64,000 bases of DNA from Tetrahymena thermophila SB210 (GCF_000189635.1 NW_002476085.1:1-64000); one strand, 5' to 3'. Shown: positions 1 to 13,150, counted from the first letter of the stretch. Notes: a model not told the origin generated them from the letters alone. Made by a program: numbers and translations.

Positions 1-85
1 CAACCCCAACCCCAACCCCAACCCCAACCCCAACCCCAACCCCAACCCCAACCCCAACCCCAACCCCAACCCCAACCCCAACCCC
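1..85. repeat. Macronuclear telomere, (CCCCAA)n
   Basis: About 14 uninterrupted CCCCAA units begin at base 1 and stop sharply at base 85, where unique AT-rich sequence starts. C4A2/T2G4 is the telomere repeat of Tetrahymena-type ciliates, added by telomerase when micronuclear chromosomes are fragmented during macronuclear development. The window therefore starts at a true chromosome end, with the C-rich strand reading inward. No subtelomeric repeat family follows. Confidence 0.98.
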
Positions 86-317
86 GTATTTTAATATAAG
101 AAATTTACTTTTAAAGATTAAAATAACATTTATTTAAGATACTATCAAATTAAAAAAATTAAACTGAATATTAGTAATTGATATTTAATTCAAAAATTTT
201 GCTAAGTTTTAATTAATAAATTATTTTTAGTTAATCTAACAACAAAAAGTTCTACAAATTAATTAATTAGTAAATTAAAAGTTTTGTTGTAAAACAATTT
301 AGCAATAATATTTGAAT
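86..317. other. Subtelomeric spacer, 232 bp
   Basis: A very AT-rich stretch between the telomere and the first start codon. It must hold the promoter and 5' UTR of the gene at 318. No recognisable motif, repeat or RNA gene was seen. Confidence 0.8.
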
Positions 318-2647
318 ATGGATGAAAATTCTCAATAGCTTCCTAAAAAATAGCTTGTGTTTTTTAAACCAAAAAGTGTTAATTAAAAATACAATAAAGT
401 GATAAATAACTTTCTCATTAAAAGTAAAAATTTTGATTATTTAGAATCCTGTTATAAACACAAGGGTGTGCAGCCATTTGATAAATCATAGTTAGAAAAA
501 TAAAACAACTTTTTCAAATTTACTCAACCAAAAATACAATAAGATGATAAAAAGCTGCGAAATTAAAATAAAATTTAAAATGAAAACTAGCAGGGTAAAA
601 TTTAATAAAGTTATGAAGTTGAATCTACAGAAGTAAAGAGTTAAAAACCATTAGATTTAAATAGTGATTTTAACTTTTAAAGAAACATTAAGCTTGGGTT
701 TCCTAAATCTAAATCTTTATATGCATCACCCCTTATGATACCTGCAAGTAATTTAGACTCACTAAATGAAAAATTTTTTTTATAAAATGATGATACTACC
801 TAAGGGACATTTTAAATTAGGTCAAACTCAGTTAGCTAAAATACTACTTTGTACTCCAATAGGTAATTTAGTATTTTTGATAATTCTATTAGAAGAAAAT
901 CTAGTGTTTGTTAGTAAAACTTAGACTAAGATGAAATTTTATCATAGGAAATAAATTAATAAACAAACGAAAATCTTCCCCTAAAAATTAATCTTCTATA
1001 ACAAAAAGAAAAGTTAAAAGATTCATTACAAAGTTATCAAAATTATGAAGCTCATTCCTACAATTTAAAAACGTAGGATTAGTAAAATACTTAGGCTAAT
1101 TAAAAATGTGAGTTAAGTTAAAGCTAGTAATAATTTATAAAGTCTAAATTAATTCATAAGTAAAATGATTAAAGTTCTGATATAATTAAAATATGTGATT
1201 AGTAGTAAAATATGCCTTCTTTAAATAACTTAATGAGCTAAAGTAACAAATCTAAGAATTCTCCACTATAAGATATGAATAATTTTAGTTAAAGTAAAAA
1301 TAATAGAAATGAAATAACTTTAAGCAAAAATATTCCTAAATAGAAATCACACTCAATGCATGAAGATAATAAGAATAAAACATAGAATCACCTTGATTAA
1401 AAATATATTTTATCAAGTAAGCTTTTTCTTGAAATGCATGACTAAAATAAATTTAGTTCTCATTTAAATAACTTAAAATAAAATAATAATTAGACAAAAC
1501 TACTTGAGGACGAGTTAGATTAATACCTTCCTAAAATAACTATGGATTCCCAAACTTAAATTAAAATTAAAAACAATTAAATATAAAGTTAATATTAAAA
1601 TTATTACAATCAAGTTTGCTAATATTTAAATGAATTTTAGAATTCACTCCAAGAAAAGAACCATATCTATGACTTTAAGAGTTATTATAACTAATAGCAA
1701 GAATCTATGAGATAGGAAAAGAAGATATCATAGATATAATAAATGTATAATTTGCATGCTCATACATAAGAAGAATCATCACCTATAAGCAAATCTGATA
1801 TCAACTTTTACAAAAATCTTGACTAAGCCTAACAATTTAAAGTTTAATAAATTTACTCTCTTCTATTGAATTTAAATTAAAATTTTTCTCATCTTGTTTT
1901 GTAAATTTTATTTATACTAGAATAGATTTAATAAAGATTTAAAATTTAAAATAGAATGAAAAGAAATAAGAAGAAGGTAATGAAAGCTCTTGTTTAAATA
2001 CTAGGGTTTAATGATTAGATAAAGAACACAGTATTAGAAGAAGACCAAATAAATGTGAAAAAAGATATTGATTTCGGTTTAGGTCTAAGTATTGAAGCAT
2101 GGAAATTAGTCTATCAAAAAAACATTAAAAATATAGCAAATTTGTAAAAGATTCCAATAGAAACTAATTAAGGCATAGATTACGTACCAATAGATGAAGT
2201 AAGTTTATTTAATTAGTTAATTATAGATTGTTAATAATAAATATATCATAACTCTTTTTATTAATACAGGCTTGGTAAATATACTAAATTTTTTAGTATT
2301 TTAACTAAAACTTATTTCAGTATATTTAAATTAAATTGCAATACTCTGAGAGACAGAGAAGAAACGATCTTAATAATTATTTAAAAGACATTTCTTCAAT
2401 GCGATTTTAATAAGTAAATAAACCTAATTAAAGCTTTAAATCATAGCAGCAAATTCAAATTTTTGATAAGAATGTATAAGACATTTTTGATAGAGGTTAA
2501 TTTGTTAAGTAAGAATAAGTTGTTAAAAGGCTTGAAAAGTATGAGATTACAAAAGGAGAGTTTCCGTTTATAAGCTAGCTTTCTAGGCTTAAGAGTAAGT
2601 AAATTGATAAAGCCTTTGATGTTTTTAGGAAAAAAATCTAAAAATGA
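318..2647 (+). CDS. Hypothetical Asn/Gln/Lys-rich protein next to the telomere
   Basis: One TGA-free frame encodes 735 residues using many TAA/TAG Gln codons. One intron lies at 2199-2320 (GTAAGT...TTTCAG) and restores a frame ending at TGA 2645-2647; the spliced length is a multiple of three. Most of the protein (residues 1 to about 540) is low-complexity Asn/Ser/Gln/Lys sequence with no recognised domain. The last 190 residues are more ordered and charged and look like a folded or coiled tail (around GLGLSIEAWKLVYQ and KRLEKYEITKGEFPF). No signal peptide or membrane segment is seen. I do not recognise the family. The ATG is the first in frame and lies 232 bp from the telomere. Confidence 0.75.
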
Positions 2648-3335
2648 CTTCTCCAAAATATATAAATTATTTTGCTAATTTAGATTTTTTTTTAAAAATA
2701 AATAAATAAAATTATTATATTAAGATATCTAAAACATCGATTTTTCAATAATAATTTAGGACTATAACTTAAAATAATTCATATTTGTTAACTAAATTTT
2801 ATAAATAATTTAGTATTTAACATAAATAACAAAAAAAATAAATTTATTAAAAAAATTTTTTTATTCTCCAATTTATTTTCTTTTGTATTGCCAATATTTA
2901 TCTTTCTATTTTCTTTATAAATGTTTTGTAAAGTATAAAATCTAATAAATTCTTTATCTTTGCATATATAATTTTTATACATTTTTACTTCATTTTCATC
3001 AATTTCGGTTTTACAATTTAATAATTTAATTGATTTCTTTAAATTATTGCTTACTCAAATTAATTTATCGAATTGGTTAATTTATATTTTAAAAATGTTG
3101 AAATAATTATTATGAAAAAATCCGTTCAGTTCAAATGTTTTTATTTTGTTGAAATAAAAGAAAAATATGTCTTAATTAAATGATAAGTAAAAGTAAAATG
3201 AACGAATGATCTTTTACAATAAAATGTATTTTGTTATACAAATGAATATTTTGTTAATTTTACTATTCAAGTTTTTATTAAAAATAATTGTTAATAACAG
3301 CTAGAGTGCTAGTTTATGTGCTTTTTTTAATTTAA
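2648..3335. other. Convergent spacer, AT-rich
   Basis: Lies between the 3' ends of two converging genes. A minus-strand frame open from about 3052 to 2771 (including NCKTEIDENEV and YKNYICKDKEFIRFY) looks mildly protein-like, but it has no supported start, upstream exon or homology. It could be a decayed exon. Otherwise only A/T runs, presumably 3' UTRs. Confidence 0.5.
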
Positions 3336-5805
3336 TCATTAAGCCATCATTTATTTTTTAATTTCTATGGCTTCAAAGTCATCATTCTCTTCTCCCTAAA
3401 TTCCTTTAAGCTTAGAAGGGGTAATTAAGAATAATTTTTCCAAGTTGATGATAGGAAGCTCTACGCAAACACAAAAAGCAGCAGCGAAAAGAAGTACAAA
3501 TACAATATCAGATATAGCAGCGTATAAAGCTAATTAGTTATCAAAGTATCTAATACTTTTTTAGTTCAATAAACTTCTCTCAATAACAAATTAGTGTACC
3601 AAATACATGCAGAAAGTGACTCTTGAAAGTGGGACCCATATTCTTGCTCCTAAGAGTGCTCTTAAGTAATTTCTCTTTCCAAACATTAAGGGGATGGTCA
3701 TTAAGAAGTAACCTAAAATGAATCCTATTCTTCCGAAAGCTAAATAAATAGAATGACCTGCTTGAGACCAGTTTTCAATATCTTTTTAAACAGGAATAAT
3801 GCACCAAACCATAGAACTTATTAAGCTTAACCCTACAAAATAAAGGACGTATCTTAATATACTGTTATTTAAGACTTTGTCTGCAAATTAAACAACAGAG
3901 GATGTTCCTATTAATTAATTAGAATAAAATTTAATGATAATTGAAAATAAAAGAAAGCTTAAAATGTTACCAGTTTTGTAAGAACGATAGTAAATACCAG
4001 CCAAAACACCAAGGAAGTAAGGACCCATTCTTACCCAAGGTTTTATGTGGAAATCATTATAAAAAGTATCAGGGTTGGTTAAAGTAAAATAGTCAGCTTT
4101 ATAGTCATTATTAGATGCAATGACAGTAGCGGCAACCTAAGAACCAATAAAGAAAGAAAGAATCATGCCAATACCAATTTTAGAATTCATACTGTAAATG
4201 TATAAAAGAATTAAACCAACAATAAAGAATTAAATTTCATTTGAGATAACAAAACCCCATTAGAAGCAGCCTTAAGTGTCTCCGTTATTTGCTAAGTTAT
4301 CAATCATCAATAAATTTGCCCAGATTCTTGAGTCACAGTTATTTATGTTATCTATTTCTTAGTTGAACATAGGACCATTTCCGGTATATTACCAAATTTA
4401 CCAGTAGAAGAGGAGTACAATAAAGTAAGTAGGCCATAATCTAATAAAACGATGAGCAATGAAAAGCAATAAGGTAGTTGGCTTTTTATAAAAATGATAA
4501 TATATAAATAAATATTTTGCAAACAATGTTTTAGAATATAAAGTATGATTTTAGATATTATTACCTTCAATTCAGTTCTATTGGCGAATCTTTCTAAAAA
4601 TATGGCAGCAAGTAAAAAACCACTGATGTAGAAAAACATATCTACAGCTAATTAAGAAGTAGCAGCAATAGTTGAATAACCAGCAGAAGATTAAATATCA
4701 CCCTTATCATAAATATTCTTAACAGATCCAAATCTTATCAAGTAAGATTGTCCAATTATAATCCAGACAATGCAGAATACTCTTGTTCCATTTATAATGG
4801 CAAAATCAATATGACCTTAGTTCTTGAAAGTAAAGAGCTTGTTGAAATTCTCAACGATACCAAAAGCTCTGCCGATTTTGACTAAGCGACTTTCTTGAGG
4901 AAGAGGGTAATCTTCGTTTATATCATTACTCAAAGCAGCTGAAGGAACTTCTTCATTTAGCTACTATTAAAGCCTCATCTTAATGGCTTTTTCCTTTTAA
5001 TTTAATAATATAAAGTTAATAAACAAAGGTTAGATAATATTATTATTAATAATTTTTAAATATTTGCTTAATCAAAATAGATAGATCTAATTAATTAGGA
5101 TATCTGATTTTATAAGCTCAAAAAATTAAATTAATTTCTGTAGTCTAGTCTCATTAAAATTAAGATTTTTTTTTTTCAATTTTCGAATAATGGTAAGCAA
5201 ATTAGTTAGATTTTTTTGAAGCTTAACCAAAAATTTTTCTAAATTTAATAATTCTAAAAATATGATACTTTTGAGCTTTCATATCTGTAAACTATGATTG
5301 AACCTAATATAGAAGCAATGCAGATAAAGGCTATAATAATGCTAACAATAACTACACCGGCGTCAACACTTGGAGTATCATTTTAAGCATCATAAGCATT
5401 GGTAACTTAAAAATTGGTTTATTACTTAGTGGCTTTCGAAATCAACGTATTTAACAAAAGATTAAACTATGATTTGTTTTCATTTATAATTGTGGATGTA
5501 CAATCATCAGGTAGACATAATACATATGGAGCAGGATAAACATTTTAGAAGTTATTATTTAGATAAACAGAAATAAAGTTAGTGCCTGTTGCATTTAAGC
5601 ATCTATCCCTATCACCTAAATTATTAAAACCTGCAGAAGTGCTGCCAGTACAAACCTAGCTTAAAAAACTTTTTGTATCAGTAAGTATTTGTTGTATTGA
5701 GTTTTAGCAAGCTAATAATTAGGAATTAGCTCCTAAATTATTGCAGCAGACAAATGAAGCTGCGCATAAAAGTGCTAAAACTTAAAAATATCTATTTAAT
5801 TTCAT
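3336..5805 (-). CDS. NRF-6-type membrane acyltransferase (acyltransferase 3 family)
   Basis: Predicted multi-pass membrane acyltransferase of 703 aa. Residues 1-28 form a signal peptide rich in Leu, Ala and Cys. A Cys-containing lumenal domain like the NRF domain of nose-resistant-to-fluoxetine proteins follows, then a first membrane helix (VVIVSIIIAFICIASILGSI). The acyltransferase 3 domain carries the family signature QLAVDMFFYISGFLLA, later conserved segments such as RMGPYFLGVLAGIYYR and the C-terminal stretch FCMYLVHQF. Introns are 4994-5268 (GTATCA donor) and 4482-4564; the spliced length is in frame. Family members transfer acyl groups at membranes, but the substrate here is unknown. 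The gene is divergent from the small gene at 6999 and convergent with the one at 318. Family assignment is strong; function is inferred. Confidence 0.9.
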
Positions 5806-6998
5806 TACTATTAGAAATTAATAAGTATGCAAGATCTTTTTGATTTATATTTTTACTATTTAATTATCTTTAAATTGCAAATAATTAAATATCATTTATA
5901 GGCTAGAGACTTTGATAAAGATTCTTTTTCATAAGAGTATACCCAAAAAATTTGATTGACGGTGATCTAATTAATTTCTTTGTATTTTTTTTCAAGCATA
6001 AGCTATCTCCAAATATAAAAGAATTATAAAAGAAAAAAATAATTGGAGTTCTAATAATCAATCAATAATTAAGTTATTTGTGAAATAATTATTTTCCATA
6101 TTAAATAAATCTGAGGAATGCTTTCCTATTTGCATCATTTGTGCAGTAAATTAAATCATCAATTTGGAGTTGTTGTAAAAGAATATATTTTTCAAATTAA
6201 TAAAATTGCACATAGATTACAACGAATATTTTCTTTTTTTATTCTAAATAATAATTTTATCAAAATATAAATATATCATTATACTTAATTTACACGAATC
6301 TCTTCCTAAATTAAATTTAAATTTCCATATTTAGCTTTTAATTAAATTTAAGCAACTTTAAAGTTAATTTCACTCAAATTTTCGATTTTTTCATCAAAAA
6401 AATGAAATGTTACTTCTTCTATCAATAAAAATCATATTTTACCAATATACAACTTCATTTACTTATTCTAATAGTAAAAAAAATAAATATAATTGCTTTA
6501 TATTTTTCAGATCAGTTAGTTACTGATAAGGTATTAGGCAAGCAGATTTTCTTATCAAAAATATTTAAATATATGTTTGTCTTTTTTAAATTATATTAAT
6601 TTTTTTTAATTTTAAAATAGACTTAAAATTTTAATATAGTAGAGTGTTAAATTTAGTTTATATTTTAAAAATTATTTTTTTTCTATTTTAATATTATTTG
6701 TTTTTTTTCTGCATTATTTACTTCTTCAAACTAGTTGGAAATAAATAATGAATTTATTTAACTTTAATGTTTGAATCTGATATTTTAAAATTTTACAAAT
6801 TTAACTGCCTCAAAAAATTAAAATTTTAAAGCTAAATAAAAAAATCTAGTTTATATTTATTTTGTTATTTAGATAAAAAAGTTTTTCATTCATTCATCTA
6901 TTCATCCACTCATTTCATTTTTGATTACTTATATAATTTAAAATTAATAACAAAATTTCTTAAAAAATTTTAGATAATAAGCTAAAAATCTATCAGTC
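5806..6998. other. Divergent intergenic region, 1.2 kb
   Basis: AT-rich spacer between two gene starts, so it should carry both promoters. It has long A and T runs and, at about 6890-6915, a short CATTCATC/CATTCAT-like repetition. No gene or RNA was seen. Confidence 0.6.
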
Positions 6999-7286
6999 AT
7001 GTTTAATAGATTCCGCTTTTATTTTGGATTATACAAGGAAATAAAGGAAACTCCAGAGATTCCTGAGGTCACTAAATTCTTAGAAAACAATAAAATTTTT
7101 TAAAAGGCAGCTTTGTCGTTTCATAATTTAAAGTTAAAAGCATGGTAAAAGTTAGATGAGGCAGCTTTTCCAGAGGAATATGAAAACAGAAAGTATATTG
7201 ATTAAAACTCTAGTAATTAATCTAAAACCTAATAAAATAACTACGATCCATCAAAAAAAGGTTAAAGCTAAACAAAAAGAAAATGA
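6999..7286 (+). CDS. Small hypothetical protein, 95 aa
   Basis: An intronless frame from ATG 6999 to TGA 7284-7286 with lower A+T than its surroundings, which supports coding. The protein begins MFNRFRFYFGLYKEIKETPE and holds a helical, charged segment with two Trp/Phe-rich patches (around KAALSFHNLKLKAWQKLDEAAF). It ends in a Gln/Asn/Lys-rich basic tail. The amphipathic, Arg-containing N terminus would allow mitochondrial targeting, but this is only a guess. I do not recognise a family. A following exon cannot be excluded, although the TGA is followed by clearly non-coding sequence. Confidence 0.6.
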
Positions 7287-8277
7287 GCGAATAAAAAATA
7301 AATTAAATTAGTTAGAAATATAAAAAAATTATGATCATATTAATTTGATATAAAGGTTAATGATAAAATATGAAAATTATCTTTAAAGCTTAGAGTGAGT
7401 CAATGTAAAATAATAAAAAAAATATATACTTTGTTTAATCTTATTGACATTTAAAGTTAAAATCTATATGTATCTTAAAAAGCATTACATATAATTTTAG
7501 TTTAACCAATTTTAGAATATTCCATCTATTTCTCTTTAAAATTATGAAAAATAAATACAAAAAATAAATATTCTATTAATTACATTGTAATAGATTTTAT
7601 ATCAGAAATTGGTCAAAAATAATAAAAAAAATCAAGCAAAAAAATTAGAAGTAATAATTTTAGTCAATTTATTAATTGCTAATAATAATGTTTATGTTTT
7701 ATTAACTTTTAATACTCTTTCTTTAAAACTTCCAAAGTGAGTAACTTTAACAAATTATTATTTTATAAACTTATTAATCTCTTTTTTCTATTAAGCCCAC
7801 CATAAATAATTGACTGCATATTTAAAAAATAAAAATCAATATTGATGAGAAATTCTTTTTTTTGAAAAAAGTAAGTTAATAATTTATGGATACATGTAAG
7901 TATATATTTTTTACTTCTTTCTTTGTAATAAAGTAAATTTTAGAATATTTATTTTAAGTCTTTTTATTCAAGTATAGTTAAATAATTAATTTTCAGAAGA
8001 AAATATTAATTTTATAATTTATTTTGAGAAAAAATAATTAATTTTATAGTTAATTATTTTTGGTTCAAGAGTTTAATTTATCATTTTAAAAATGTAAATG
8101 AAGCTTTGCAATCGAAATAATTAAATATCAAATAAGTAAATGAACTGATATATTTATATTAGTAATTTTAATTAATTATGAATATTTAGAAATTTTAAAT
8201 GCCTAAAAGACTATCTAATATAAAGCGCATCTATATGAATTTAATAAAATGATTTAAATCAAATAGTTGATCTAAAT
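7287..8277. other. Spacer, 1 kb, nothing recognised
   Basis: Very AT-rich sequence holding the 3' flank of the small gene and the 3' flank of the membrane protein gene on the other strand. No open frame, RNA or repeat family was seen. Confidence 0.6.
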
Positions 8278-9693
8278 TCACTTAGATATTTCATATTCAT
8301 AATTTTATTTTTCCAAGTAATTTTTTAAATTTCTTTCTAATTATACAAAGGATCTATTTTTTAAATATTTAGTAGTGTAGGTATTTGCCATAATTAGAAT
8401 TATTAATTAGATTATTAGTTTTGTTAAAGGAGGTAAAGAACTGCTTGAAAAACATATACCTAAAAACTCAAAGTTACACATTAGAGAGAATCCTTAGGAT
8501 TTAATTGATGATTACTCATCAATTAAACTTGAACCTGCTTCAAAATATTAGAAAAAAATTATTATCATATTTGCATTTGAAAATACTTAAAGGAATATTT
8601 GTAGAGCCTATAATATTTAGTATTATTATCCGTAGATCTATACTAGAAACAGCAAGAATTTTATAAATTTAAAGATAATTTAAAAATTTATTAAGTGCAA
8701 AGTAGCTTTCATAGAAGATTCTATAATCCATTTTTTCCGATTTAAAAATAATGAAACAATGGATCCCAGTAATGTGGAAATAACATAAAGAATACCATTT
8801 ACAATTTTATATTAATCCTGTTATATTTTGAAATATCCAAAATCTAAGTAAGAAGTAGTAGTGCTGAATTATTAGTCATAAGAAGCATGAAATGCAAACA
8901 AGATAAAAAGTATAAAGATAAAGTTTTGGTTATTATAATAATTAAAAATAACTTTGAAAGAAATTCCTATTCCCTAGTGTGCGAGGTATTTTCTATATCT
9001 ATTAGATTTCTATCTCAATCTTTCTATTTTACCATAGATAATTATTACTATTAATGTTCCTGCTAGTAAAATCAACATATAACCAATTTAAACATAAATA
9101 TTACTAAATATTTACTTGTATTGTAAATAGTAAATTATATTTGGATATAGTCTATAAATGGAATTTAAAATTTAAAGAAATACCATAATGTCAAATCTAA
9201 CTCTTAAATCATATTGAGTATCAAGAATCAAATATCTACATAATAAACCAATCTGATAATAAGATATGTTACTAAAAATAATTAAAAAAATTTTCATTTA
9301 CTAATCATTGCCATCGTTTTATAATTTCATATTTAGGATTATACAAAAGATATATTGGCCTATACTTAGTAAAAAAGATTTATTTATAGATATTATATCA
9401 GCCATGAAAGAGAACATCTATTAAAATATAATTTGCATGCTTACTTTAACCACAGGGCAGAAACCTATACAAAGCTAATCATACTGAGCTATACTTTCTT
9501 AAAAGTAGCTTGTAGAAATTAAAGTCAAGACTAACCCTAGGATCATTAAACTAACTTTGTATTTTTTGATTACCCATATTTATTATTGTATATGTGTCTC
9601 TAGATTAGGAATTATTATTAATGATTTCAATTTAGAATTCTTGCTTTTGATCTTATTGGGTTAAACTTATATGACATTCTGATTGTTAACCAT
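8278..9693 (-). CDS. Multi-pass membrane protein, MFS-like (possibly SLC33/acetyl-CoA transporter-like)
   Basis: An intronless frame of 471 aa from ATG 9693 to TGA 8278-8280. After a 45-residue charged N terminus come about ten hydrophobic helices, for example VSLMILGLVLTLISTSYF, MLILLAGTLIVIIIYG, FIFILFILFAFHASYD and LIIQLIILIMA. A basic loop (YGKIERLRQKSNRYRKY) sits in the middle, as between the two halves of major facilitator proteins. The stretch SLMCNFEFLGICFSSSSLPPL resembles the conserved TLLNTVSNLGG...PS region of SLC33 acetyl-CoA transporters. That similarity is weak and recalled from memory. I am confident of a transporter-like membrane protein, not of its substrate. Confidence 0.75.
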
Positions 9694-10597
9694 GATTTAA
9701 ATGATTAGTTGAAATATAGTTTTTCTTTCAATTTAATTACAAAAAATCTTTAATTAAGAATATAAAACAACAATAACTTAAAAAAAATTAGATATTAATG
9801 GATATTATTAATATTAAAGTAACATGAATACTAATTATAAAAAATTATTACTTAAAATTTAAAAAAAAAGAAATAACTAAATACCACTTAAAATTACAGC
9901 TTACTAGTTTTAAACATTAACCTATAGTAATTTAAGTTAATTCTGTTAAAATTAATTTTTTTAATGCTATTTAATTAAATATTTTTATCTCATTCCTTAA
10001 ATATTTATTAAATCATTCATTTTTATCAAATAAAAAAAAATTGTAAAAAATTCTTAAAAATAATTTTTTTTTTTAAACTTTCTCAATTAAAAATTAATTA
10101 ATTTAAACATAAAATTTGCTTTCTAAAAAATATTAAATTTAAAAATAATTTTTAAAAATTAAATAAAATGTTTTTTATGAAGCATTATATTAATATTTTA
10201 CAATTTAAATGTTAAAGAGCATGATTGGAATCATTTTATAGATAAGTATAAATAATTTTTTTATTTTATTTTTCAAACAACACTTCTTATAAATTAATTT
10301 TAAAAATAAAAATACTGCTTTTAATTCTTATGGGATAAATCATGTATGATACTAGTAATATTATAATAAGTAAGCTTTGGAGTCTGTAGCTCAGTTAATT
10401 GTTGATTGAAAGTAAACGAATCATTATTAAATTAATTCATAAAAATCAAAATTTATCTGTTAATAATCAAATTAAAAATATATTGATTAATTATTAAGGT
10501 TTTTACATTTACCAAAAAAAGAAAATCTTTGTAGCATTATTAGATAATTAATATAACAAAAAAATAAACATATTATTAAGCAATTTTAATACTATAA
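9694..10597. other. Divergent intergenic region, 0.9 kb
   Basis: AT-rich promoter region shared by the membrane protein gene (-) and the LRR/EF-hand gene (+). At 10381-10400 there is a tRNA-like TAGCTCAGTTA stretch but no T-arm or acceptor stem follows. Nothing else was recognised. Confidence 0.6.
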
Positions 10598-13150
10598 ATG
10601 GACATCAAAAGATATCTAATAAACTTAAAGCCAAATACATAAAATATTGAAATAGAAAATAAGTAACTTAAATTATTTTATTAGCTTTGCTTTTAATAAT
10701 TATATGAATACATTTTTATAAATTATTTTAACAATCAATCACCAAAAGGGGTATTCACAAAATAGATGGATTGATTGAACTTTTGGCTAATTTTAAAGAT
10801 TTAAAACGACTTTCCTTTAAGAACAACAATATTAGAGTTATACCTATCAAATTATAAGAAATTCAAAGTTTGCAAGTGTTAGATATTTCTGGAAATCCAA
10901 TAGAAAGCGTAATTTTTAATTGATTATAAGCTGATTTATTTGAAATATTGATATCAATACCGTTAAGTATTAGTTATAAGTATTTTTATTTATTAGTTGG
11001 ATAATTTAGTGGAGGTTTTGATAAATCTCAGAGAGTTATAATCTTTAAATGTATCTCTTTCTAGTCTAGAAGAGGAAATGTTTTTGATTGAATCACTGCC
11101 ATAACTGCTTTTTATTAACCAAAGGGGTAAGGAATATATATATTTAGATAAGAAAAATTAAGTTGCTTGTTAATAAAATTTTTAGAGGTTTAGCACCACC
11201 AGAACTAGTAAAATGATAATCACGAACATGAGGAATCTGTAAAATTAAAAAATGAAATTTATTTACTTAAAACAGAAAATTTAAAAAAAGGACTAAATCA
11301 CAGACTTCGATGATTATTAATACTTTTAGAAAAAGAATGTAGATGAGGCAACAGTAATTTAATTATTTTTAAAAACAGCTTCAAATTCATTCAGTATATA
11401 TTATTAAATTTTGTAATTAGGAAATATTTTAAGATCTTCAAGGCCTTTATAAAGATAATAATAGAGAAAGTGAGATTGAAACTAAAAGCATGTTCAACTA
11501 AAGCGTGTCTAAAATTATTTAAAACTTAAAGGAAAAACTATCTTAATAAGAGGATGATGATTAATACTAAAAGGGATTGATTTAAATAAAGCAAGCATAC
11601 AATCTTTATGAAGTTTGTTTTAAAAAGACAATTGAGTATACAGATAAAGTAGATGAAAGATTATACTATTCTATAGCTTCTATCCATGATGCACACGCTA
11701 TTATTTTTAAACAAATGTCATGTAAATAAATTTATAAATGCTATAATAAATAGTTTTTTCTTATATTCTAACGAAAAGAAATCATTTAAGAGCAATCTAA
11801 ATAAATATAAATTTTAAAGACATAATCTCCTGTTAATGTATTAGACATAGGGGACAATTCAGCAGTGGTAAGTTTTCAACAAATAAAAGTAAGTTAATTA
11901 TGATTATTTTATAGAATTATAAAGAGCTTCAGAATAGAATTGAACTTTTAGAGGAAGAGAATAAAAAATATTTGAATAAAATAATTAGATTATCTAAAGG
12001 AGAAAATCCTCTTAGGGATTCTACCTCCTATAAATTGAACTAATCTAATAACCTTGGAAACACAAATCCATCAATTAATATATCCATAGGAAATGCTAAG
12101 AATTTAACTTTAAATTAGTTAAAAGAGGTAATTCTTGAAATATATGCATCAAAAGAATGGTTTGATACCAAAGAATAAAAAAATTTGAAACTACCTCCTC
12201 AAACTATGGAGATGCACATGTATGAATACCTCACTTAAAAGTATGGATTAAAAGTAATGCTTTTTTATAGATAAAAACTGATTAAATAGAATATTAATTA
12301 ATTAATTAGTCCATAGTTATAGAGTAGGCTTCTACAATAATATATTCTATAAAAAAATATTCTCATGAAGATAATGACATAGCTGTTTTTACAAAGATTT
12401 TAAGAAATGAATGCGATGAAAACTTCAGATTTGTACAAGGACAGCTGAAAAGAACTATAAAAGAATTGCTTAATGTAAATTTTATATTAAATTAAGCAAT
12501 TTTACTGAAAATATTAATAATAGATGCATCTTAAAGGAAAATATCCCCTTAAAAACACAGCTGAGTTAAAAAGTATGGTGGATTCTAAATCAGCAGGGTT
12601 TGTAACTATTGAAGAAATAACAGATATAATAAATTACATGTATAACAAAGAAGACAGTAAACACTTAATTGAAAAAGTTAAAGATTTAATGTATTTTAAT
12701 GTTCAAAGTCCTCCAAAGAAGTAAATCTTTAAATAATTAAATATTTAAAGTAACATTTCATAAATAAATAAATAAAAAAAGAAAAGGTCAAAAAAGAGAG
12801 GAGATTTCAAAAGAGAATATGGAAAGAAAAAAAATTTTATACAGCAGTTTCGAAAACGTTATTCTTGATTTCTAGTTAAAAAGCCATGAAAAATTCTTAA
12901 AGCCATTCATTTAATAATTTAAATAAATTGATACAGATTCTGACGGTGTTATAAATGAAGTAAGAAAATATTCAATCTAACAAGATATAATTTAAATAAA
13001 ATTTTTTAAAATTAGGAAGAATTTATAATATTGATGAATCATTTAAATTTACCAATACCTTAGTCAGACATTGAAAAATATTTAAAGATGTTGGATCCTT
13101 TCACAACACAAACCTTTACATTTTCTCAAATTGTAAATCTTTTTTCTGAG
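10598..13150 (+). CDS. Leucine-rich repeat / coiled-coil / EF-hand protein
   Basis: Multi-exon gene of about 629 aa. Residues 20-120 are leucine-rich repeats (KGIHKIDGLIELLANFKDLK, LSFKNNNIRVIP, LQVLDISGNPI). Charged coiled coil follows. The last third contains an EF-hand loop with DTDSDGVINEEE, a good Ca2+-binding pattern, and a weaker partner ending at FSQIVNLFF. Introns: 10663-10748, 10909-10996, 11127-11185, 11354-11420, 11722-11778, 11868-11914, 12254-12309, 12475-12523, 12721-12781, 12960-13015. One join is uncertain: between about 11240 and 11300 the frame shifts. A 37-nt intron at 11238-11274 would fix it; so would one A fewer in the A7 run at 11283-11289, which keeps a better coiled coil. 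LRR plus EF-hand proteins of this kind are often axonemal or basal-body proteins; that role is inferred. Confidence 0.85.

Noticed and set aside
2788-2982. Minus-strand ORF of 64 codons
   Set aside because: No upstream exon, no homology and spacer-like composition; kept only as a remark on the spacer.
4352-4639. Separate small membrane protein on the minus strand
   Set aside because: It is an internal exon of the acyltransferase gene that reads into an intron.
10381-10400. tRNA-like A-box (GTCTGTAGCTCAGTTA)
   Set aside because: No B-box, T-arm or closing acceptor stem follows within 90 bases, so no tRNA gene is supported.
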